The notes under the pieces: model-generated
Seen by the model: only the letters and a program-made list of their open reading frames with translations
Database searches by the model: none
What the model was told of the DNA's origin: nothing
Shown here: piece by piece, positions 23,579-27,325 of the stretch
Layout: every line of letters starts with the position of its first letter
Position numbering within the stretch: position 1 is the stretch's first letter
Position numbers and translations under genes: made by a program
Assembly (NCBI GenBank): GCA_903829855.1
Contig: CAIKRN010000215.1
Coordinates: 1-27,325 of the forward strand
DNA length: 27,325 nucleotides
DNA from: an uncultured Opitutia bacterium
GTDB taxonomy: Bacteria; Verrucomicrobiota; Verrucomicrobiia; Opitutales; UBA953
Direction of reading: 5' to 3'

Positions 23579-24508
23579 ATGATACATCGCCTCATTCTCT
23601 CCAGCCTGCTTGTTCTTAGCCTCAACGGAGCCCCGGAGCCCGCTGTAAAGGCCGTTTCAGCCAAACCGCCGGCCAAGCCCGCCCCGAGCATCGTCGACGT
23701 CGCCTATGGCCCTCACGCCAATCAAAGGCTCGATGTCTACGTCCCCACCAAAGGTACCGGCCCTTTCCCGGTCTTGGTCTGGTATGGCGGCATCTGGAAG
23801 CCAGCCCGCAGCGTCCCCGATCCTAACCGCTTCCTGAACGCGGGCATCGCCCTGGTGGCCGTGGGCACCCGCACCCTTACGGATGGCATGGATGACAAGC
23901 AAAAGGAGCCGGTGGCTTACCTGATGAACGATGCCTGCCGCTCGGTGCAATACATCCGCGCCCATGCCAAGGAATGGAACCTCGACCCAGGACACATCGC
24001 CGTCGGCGGCGGCTCCCAAGGTGCCCTGCCTGCCCTCTATGTGGGCTGTTCCCCTGATCGCGCCAATCCCGCCGCCACCGACCCCGTCGAACGGCAATCC
24101 TCCAAGGTCACCTGCGTCGCCGCCTATCGCAGCCAACCTACCATCGACCCCAAACAAATGCAGGAATGGGTCCCCGGCGTCCAATGGGGCGCACCCGCCC
24201 TAGGCTACGCCTTCACGGAATCGCTGAAGCGACGCGAGGAACTTCTGCCCATCATCAATCGCTGGTCCCCCGACAAACTCCTCCGCGCCGAATCCGCTCC
24301 CATCTATTTCGAAAACAACTGGGGCCTGACCCAGCCTGAAAAAGTTACCGAGCCGGACTACAAAGTACACTCGCCCGCCTGGTCGCTCGGCTTCCAGAAA
24401 CTCGCCCAAGCCGCCGGGACCACCTGCTTCGTGAAATACCCCGACCACCCGACCGATGGTTACGATGACATCTGGGATTTCATTAAGAAGCGCCTACTGG
24501 CACGCTGA
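23579..24508 (+). CDS. Exported alpha/beta-hydrolase (carboxylesterase-like)
   Basis: The 309-residue protein has an N-terminal signal peptide (IHRLILSSLLVLSLNGAP), then an Ala/Pro/Lys-rich linker. The fold resembles the BD-FAE/esterase-lipase group. Strand LDVYVPTKGTGPFPVLVWYG leads to GGIWK, which stands where the HGGG oxyanion loop is expected. GGGSQGALPA holds the nucleophile elbow near Ser146. YPDHPTDGYDDIWDF near 290 probably carries the catalytic His. Substrates in this group are esters on polysaccharides or small acyl esters. It diverges from the amidotransferase gene across 82 nt and converges with an SGNH-like gene. Confidence in the fold is good, in the substrate low. Confidence 0.82.
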   Translation: MIHRLILSSLLVLSLNGAPEPAVKAVSAKPPAKPAPSIVDVAYGPHANQRLDVYVPTKGTGPFPVLVWYGGIWKPARSVPDPNRFLNAGIALVAVGTRTLTDGMDDKQKEPVAYLMNDACRSVQYIRAHAKEWNLDPGHIAVGGGSQGALPALYVGCSPDRANPAATDPVERQSSKVTCVAAYRSQPTIDPKQMQEWVPGVQWGAPALGYAFTESLKRREELLPIINRWSPDKLLRAESAPIYFENNWGLTQPEKVTEPDYKVHSPAWSLGFQKLAQAAGTTCFVKYPDHPTDGYDDIWDFIKKRLLAR

Positions 24509-24528
24509 GCTGAGCCCGCCGCGCAAGG

Positions 24529-25383
24529 CTACTTACTGACGCCGCTCAACGGATGCTCGGTCACGACCTTCCAGGCAATTTCCTGCAGGAGTCGATTCAG
24601 CTTCTCCGCTTCGGGAAGCTTAGCTAACTGACCCGGTACCGCCAAACCAACGGGACTGCGCTTATAGATGACGGCGAAGTGACAGTATGCCGCGAGCACG
24701 CGGATATGCGCCGCGGGATGGCCCAAAGGGTCCGTAAAGAGCTGGCTTTGCTTGGAGACCCCGGGCGCCTCACCTTTGATCACCTTCTCGCGCAGGGCGA
24801 TGACGGCTTCGCCACAAGGCACGATGGCGATCTTGGCTTCCGGAATCTGCTTGTTCAGGCCAATGACGAGATCATCCACCATCTTGAAGTAGGGGTCATG
24901 TTTCTCACGCAACTGCGCGACGGTCTTGGAGTCGCGCTCGATGACCTGCGGCTTCACCCGCATGAGCCAGACTTCGGGGTCTTCAAACGGCACCCAGTTC
25001 TGCTGCAGCGTGAAACGAATCTTGGGATTATGCTCGAGGCCGAGCTTCACGAAATTCTCAATGCCCTGATCCGGCAACATGGTCATCGCCATGGTGAACA
25101 GATCCGCCGAACCCGCGGTGAGGATGGGCTTGGCCTTGTTCTTGTCGGCCGGAAGATCCCAGTGCTGAATCGCCTTGGAGCCACCAATCGAGGAAATCGC
25201 CAACTGCTCGTGCCCCTTGATGCCCGCCGCCTTGGCCATCTCGGCAACGAGGGGCGGCATCCACACGTGGAAGCTATGCCCAGCACTCAGCATCTTCAGG
25301 CCAGCGGGCGGCGCCGCTTCTTCCGCCGCAAAGGCAGGGGCCAGCAAGGCAAGACAGGCGAGCAGGATTGGGGCGAATCGCAT
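24529..25383 (-). CDS. Secreted SGNH-hydrolase-like protein
   Basis: A 284-residue exported protein with a clear signal peptide (RFAPILLACLALLAPAFA, cleavage after about residue 19-20). AGHSFHVW near 34-41 resembles SGNH block I with Ser37, as in proteins where GNSFT replaces GDS. ISSIGGSKAIQHW near 62-74 could be block II. TDPLGHPAAHIRVLAAYCHF near 216-235 could supply the Asp-His pair. The match is looser than for the neighbours, so a catalytic role is probable but not certain. It is read in the same direction as the sialate esterase-like gene upstream, with a strong hairpin between them. Confidence 0.72.
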   Translation of the reverse strand: MRFAPILLACLALLAPAFAAEEAAPPAGLKMLSAGHSFHVWMPPLVAEMAKAAGIKGHEQLAISSIGGSKAIQHWDLPADKNKAKPILTAGSADLFTMAMTMLPDQGIENFVKLGLEHNPKIRFTLQQNWVPFEDPEVWLMRVKPQVIERDSKTVAQLREKHDPYFKMVDDLVIGLNKQIPEAKIAIVPCGEAVIALREKVIKGEAPGVSKQSQLFTDPLGHPAAHIRVLAAYCHFAVIYKRSPVGLAVPGQLAKLPEAEKLNRLLQEIAWKVVTEHPLSGVSK

Positions 25384-25414
25384 TCCCGCATCCTTCTGCC
25401 TCCCCCAGACGCGT

Positions 25415-25454
25415 CAATCCCGACCCTTCCTAAAAATCGAAAGGGTCGGGATTG
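25415..25454 (-). terminator. Perfect 14-bp hairpin between two hydrolase genes
   Basis: CAATCCCGACCCTT (25415-25428) pairs perfectly with AAGGGTCGGGATTG (25441-25454) around a 12-nt loop. It lies after the stop of the sialate esterase-like gene (25483) and 31 nt before the next start (25383), both minus strand. No T-run follows the stem in that direction, so it is not a textbook intrinsic terminator. It could end or attenuate transcription, or protect an mRNA end. Confidence 0.55.
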
Positions 25455-25482
25455 CGTCAGATCTTAGACTCTTATGACCAGC

Positions 25483-26922
25483 TTACTTGCTGGAACGATA
25501 GGGTCCGGCGGGCAAACCGTCCTGGCCAGCCGAGAACACGCTGACTTCAGGGAAATTCGCCCAGGCATAACGGACTTCCTTGGGCTCCTTGACGCCATCG
25601 GCCGAGATCGTGACCTTCACGCCATCAGCTTTAGCCGCGGCGAACGCCCAAGTCTTGCCGTCCGCACCGAGGAGACCGAAGCCTTTGCCATCGTTCTTAA
25701 GCGTCACGGCACGGTCATAAGTCAGCACCCAGGCATCACCTTGGCGCTCCGCTTTCACGACGCGCGGAGCTTCGCCATCAGTCCGGGTCTTATAAACCCG
25801 CTGCAACGCGACAGCGGCGAGGCGCTCGCCGACCGGCAGCTTATCCGTCGGGTGAATATTCTTCTGATCACCAAGGTCGATGTTCACCGACATCATGGCA
25901 CCAGGAACGTTGTCGGCGATCCACTCCATGGATTCGCGAATCTTCGGCCAGCCAGCATCTTCGACCGCCAACTCAGGCTTGCGCATCATAAAACGAGGCA
26001 GCTGGACGATAATGAAAGGGAACTGCTGACCCCAGGCCTTGTGCCAGGACTTGATCATGGCTCCGAGCACCCACTTGTAAGCTTCCGGCTGGCCGGCATT
26101 GGATTCGCCCTGGTACCAGAGCGCACCACGGACGGAGTAACCGACCATTGGGGCAATCATGCCGTTCCAATTCATGTGCGGACCGTTGGCCCAGACGGGA
26201 TTCTGGCGCTTGTCTCCCTTGGCAAACGCTGCGGCCTTAGCGGCCACCCCAGCGGCTTCTTTCTCTTCCCAGCCTTTGGCCTCAGGGACCTCATCGTACA
26301 TCCCCTTCGGACCCCAGGCCTCGGCCCGGGTACCGCCGATAGAAGAATGAATCAGGCCGACGGGCTGCTTGATATTCGCACGTACTTCGCGACCGAAGAA
26401 ATAAGCGGCGGCCGAAAAACTCGCGACATTCTCGGGCGCGACAATCTTCCAGGTGCCCGGCATATCCTCCATGGGCGCAGCTTTGGGCGTATGCGGAACA
26501 TAGAAAAGGCGCAGGCCGTTATCGCGCGAGCGAGACTTGGCTTCGGCCGAGACCGCCGGCAGACATCCGCCAACGGTCATATCCATATTGGACTGACCGG
26601 AACCGATCCAGACTTCACCGACGATGACGTCGTGGGCGGTGAAGACTTCTTCGCCGGAACTGACGACGAGGTCCTTGCCTTCGTCGCTCGGCTTCAGGCC
26701 AGCGAGTGCCAGCTTCCATTTGCCATCCGCTCCGGCCACGGCCGAAGCACGGGCCGAACCTAGGGCGACGTCGACCTTGGAACCAGGGTGAGCCTTGCCG
26801 AAGACGGCGGCGTCACCGGCCTGCAGGACAGCATGGTCGGAGAAAACGGAGACGAGCTTAAGTTCGCCAGCGGAGGCGAGGGCGGAACAGAGCAACAGGA
26901 TGGGGGTAATGCGGGGTAGCAT
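25483..26922 (-). CDS. Sialate O-acetylesterase-type secreted hydrolase (SASA)
   Basis: A 479-residue exported enzyme of the sialate O-acetylesterase/SASA family, which removes acetyl groups from sugars. A signal peptide covers about 1-18 (LPRITPILLLCSALASA). Residues 20-95 form a beta-sandwich-like N-terminal domain starting LKLVSVFSDHAVLQ, typical of the family. The catalytic domain has GEVWIGSGQSNMDM with nucleophile Ser111, IHSSIGGTRAEAW near 191-203, WYQGESN at 269-275, and GDQKNIHPTDK with Asp352 and His357. A C-terminal beta domain ends the protein. In Verrucomicrobia these enzymes are often used for acetylated plant or algal polysaccharides or host glycans; the true substrate is not shown here. 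Confidence 0.93.
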   Translation of the reverse strand: MLPRITPILLLCSALASAGELKLVSVFSDHAVLQAGDAAVFGKAHPGSKVDVALGSARASAVAGADGKWKLALAGLKPSDEGKDLVVSSGEEVFTAHDVIVGEVWIGSGQSNMDMTVGGCLPAVSAEAKSRSRDNGLRLFYVPHTPKAAPMEDMPGTWKIVAPENVASFSAAAYFFGREVRANIKQPVGLIHSSIGGTRAEAWGPKGMYDEVPEAKGWEEKEAAGVAAKAAAFAKGDKRQNPVWANGPHMNWNGMIAPMVGYSVRGALWYQGESNAGQPEAYKWVLGAMIKSWHKAWGQQFPFIIVQLPRFMMRKPELAVEDAGWPKIRESMEWIADNVPGAMMSVNIDLGDQKNIHPTDKLPVGERLAAVALQRVYKTRTDGEAPRVVKAERQGDAWVLTYDRAVTLKNDGKGFGLLGADGKTWAFAAAKADGVKVTISADGVKEPKEVRYAWANFPEVSVFSAGQDGLPAGPYRSSK

Positions 26923-27029
26923 GCCCTTAAGACACCGCCTTTACCCTCAGGTTGCCAAGCCCTAACCACCGCTCTCCTATATTAATAATTAGACTCCCCA
27001 TCCCTCGCCAGAAGCTTACTAATTACCCC
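26923..27029. promoter_or_regulatory. Divergent intergenic region with AT-rich core
   Basis: This 107-nt gap between two divergent genes for exported proteins must hold both promoters. An AT-rich core TATATTAATAATTA lies at 26978-26991. TTGCCA at 26952-26957 could be a -35 for the rightward gene, but the 20-bp gap to TATATT is long. No operator-like inverted repeat stands out. Confidence 0.3.
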
Positions 27030-27325
27030 ATGAAGCCCCTACCCCTGCTCCTGCTTGCCCTCACCTCCGGCGTTTTAGCCGCCCAAGACGGCACCCGCCC
27101 AAATTCCAATCCCGACCAAGCGCGCCCGCCAGTCGAAGGCCCCCGCCAACCTAATATCCAACCCAACAACGACGCCCAGCGCGGAAACCGCAACGTGGGC
27201 CCGATGGTCCAGCTCTCCCCTGAAGAACAACAGCGCCTCCACGAGGCGATGCAAAAGGCCCAGCAGGATCCCGCCGTTCGCGAAGCCCATGAGCACGCGG
27301 CGAAGGCCCAGCAGATTGCCATGGA
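27030..27325 (+). CDS. Exported small Gln/Pro-rich protein, 3' end outside window
   Basis: The reading frame is open from ATG 27030 to the window edge (98 codons). A signal peptide covers residues 1-18 (KPLPLLLLALTSGVLAA). A Pro/Asn/Gln/Arg-rich region follows (about 20-60), then a charged helix beginning VQLSPEEQQRLHEAMQKAQ. The helix recalls Spy/CpxP-like or LTXXQ-type periplasmic helical proteins, but the fragment is too short to name. It diverges from the sialate esterase-like gene. Confidence 0.7.
   Translation, partial: MKPLPLLLLALTSGVLAAQDGTRPNSNPDQARPPVEGPRQPNIQPNNDAQRGNRNVGPMVQLSPEEQQRLHEAMQKAQQDPAVREAHEHAAKAQQIAM

Noticed and set aside
24679..25467. 262-codon plus-strand frame
   Set aside because: It is antisense to the exported SGNH-like gene and His/Arg/Gly-rich as shadows of such genes usually are.
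25474..26763. 429-codon plus-strand frame
   Set aside because: It lies antisense to the SASA esterase, whose catalytic motifs and signal peptide are clear; no recognisable domain appears in the antisense frame.
1..27325. CRISPR array, insertion sequence, prophage or toxin-antitoxin pair
   Set aside because: I saw no regularly spaced repeats, transposase or integrase motifs, phage structural genes or typical small toxin/antitoxin gene pairs.

Overview
The window reads as a chromosomal segment of a Gram-negative bacterium, most likely a member of the Verrucomicrobiota (Opitutae-like). This is an inference. It rests on LpxI (lipid A synthesis), a short ECF sigma/single-pass anti-sigma pair, several secreted SGNH/sialate-esterase type hydrolases, GYF_2-domain proteins, fairly high GC and few clear Shine-Dalgarno sites. 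Coding density is very high. No insertion sequence, integrase, phage gene or CRISPR array is visible.

Layout. Bases 1-3833 (minus strand) hold ECF sigma, anti-sigma, ptsI and hisC (cut by the window edge), with ATGA/TGATG stop-start overlaps. Divergently, 3946-11408 (plus) is a tight four-gene operon with gaps of 1-3 nt: a zinc-ribbon plus TRAFAC-like GTPase (DO-GTPase2-like), a GAP1-N2-like protein with one membrane span, a 983-residue single-span helical protein, and a GYF_2 protein with three membrane spans. A CAU tRNA gene follows at 11466-11542. Bases 11568-12706 (minus) are nadD-rsfS. Bases 12790-19630 (plus) carry lpxI, panB-gpsA-SET-domain protein (overlapping starts), a TPR-like protein, a divergent purA homologue and a small unknown protein; one small minus-strand tail-anchored ORF lies between lpxI and panB. 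Bases 19634-23496 (minus) hold a glutamine amidotransferase, an SGNH hydrolase, a GYF_2/PH-like protein and a histone-deacetylase-fold hydrolase. Bases 23579-27325 hold four exported proteins: an alpha/beta hydrolase, an SGNH-like protein, a sialate O-acetylesterase-type enzyme and a truncated small Gln/Pro-rich protein.

The stretch most likely to be a little-described system is 3946-11408. The GTPase and GAP1-N2-like domains match, from memory, a pair described computationally in NTP-dependent bacterial conflict systems. Here the pair is coupled to two membrane proteins rather than to an obvious nuclease or toxin. The topology suggests a GTPase switch on the cytoplasmic face of the inner membrane passing a signal or force to periplasmic domains. 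The ECF sigma/anti-sigma pair divergent from it is a candidate regulator. The operon looks like its neighbours in base composition by eye, so recent transfer is not indicated.

Most other genes are housekeeping: histidine, NAD, pantothenate, phospholipid, lipid A and purine synthesis, and PTS enzyme I. Everything here is read by eye from sequence; no database search was run.
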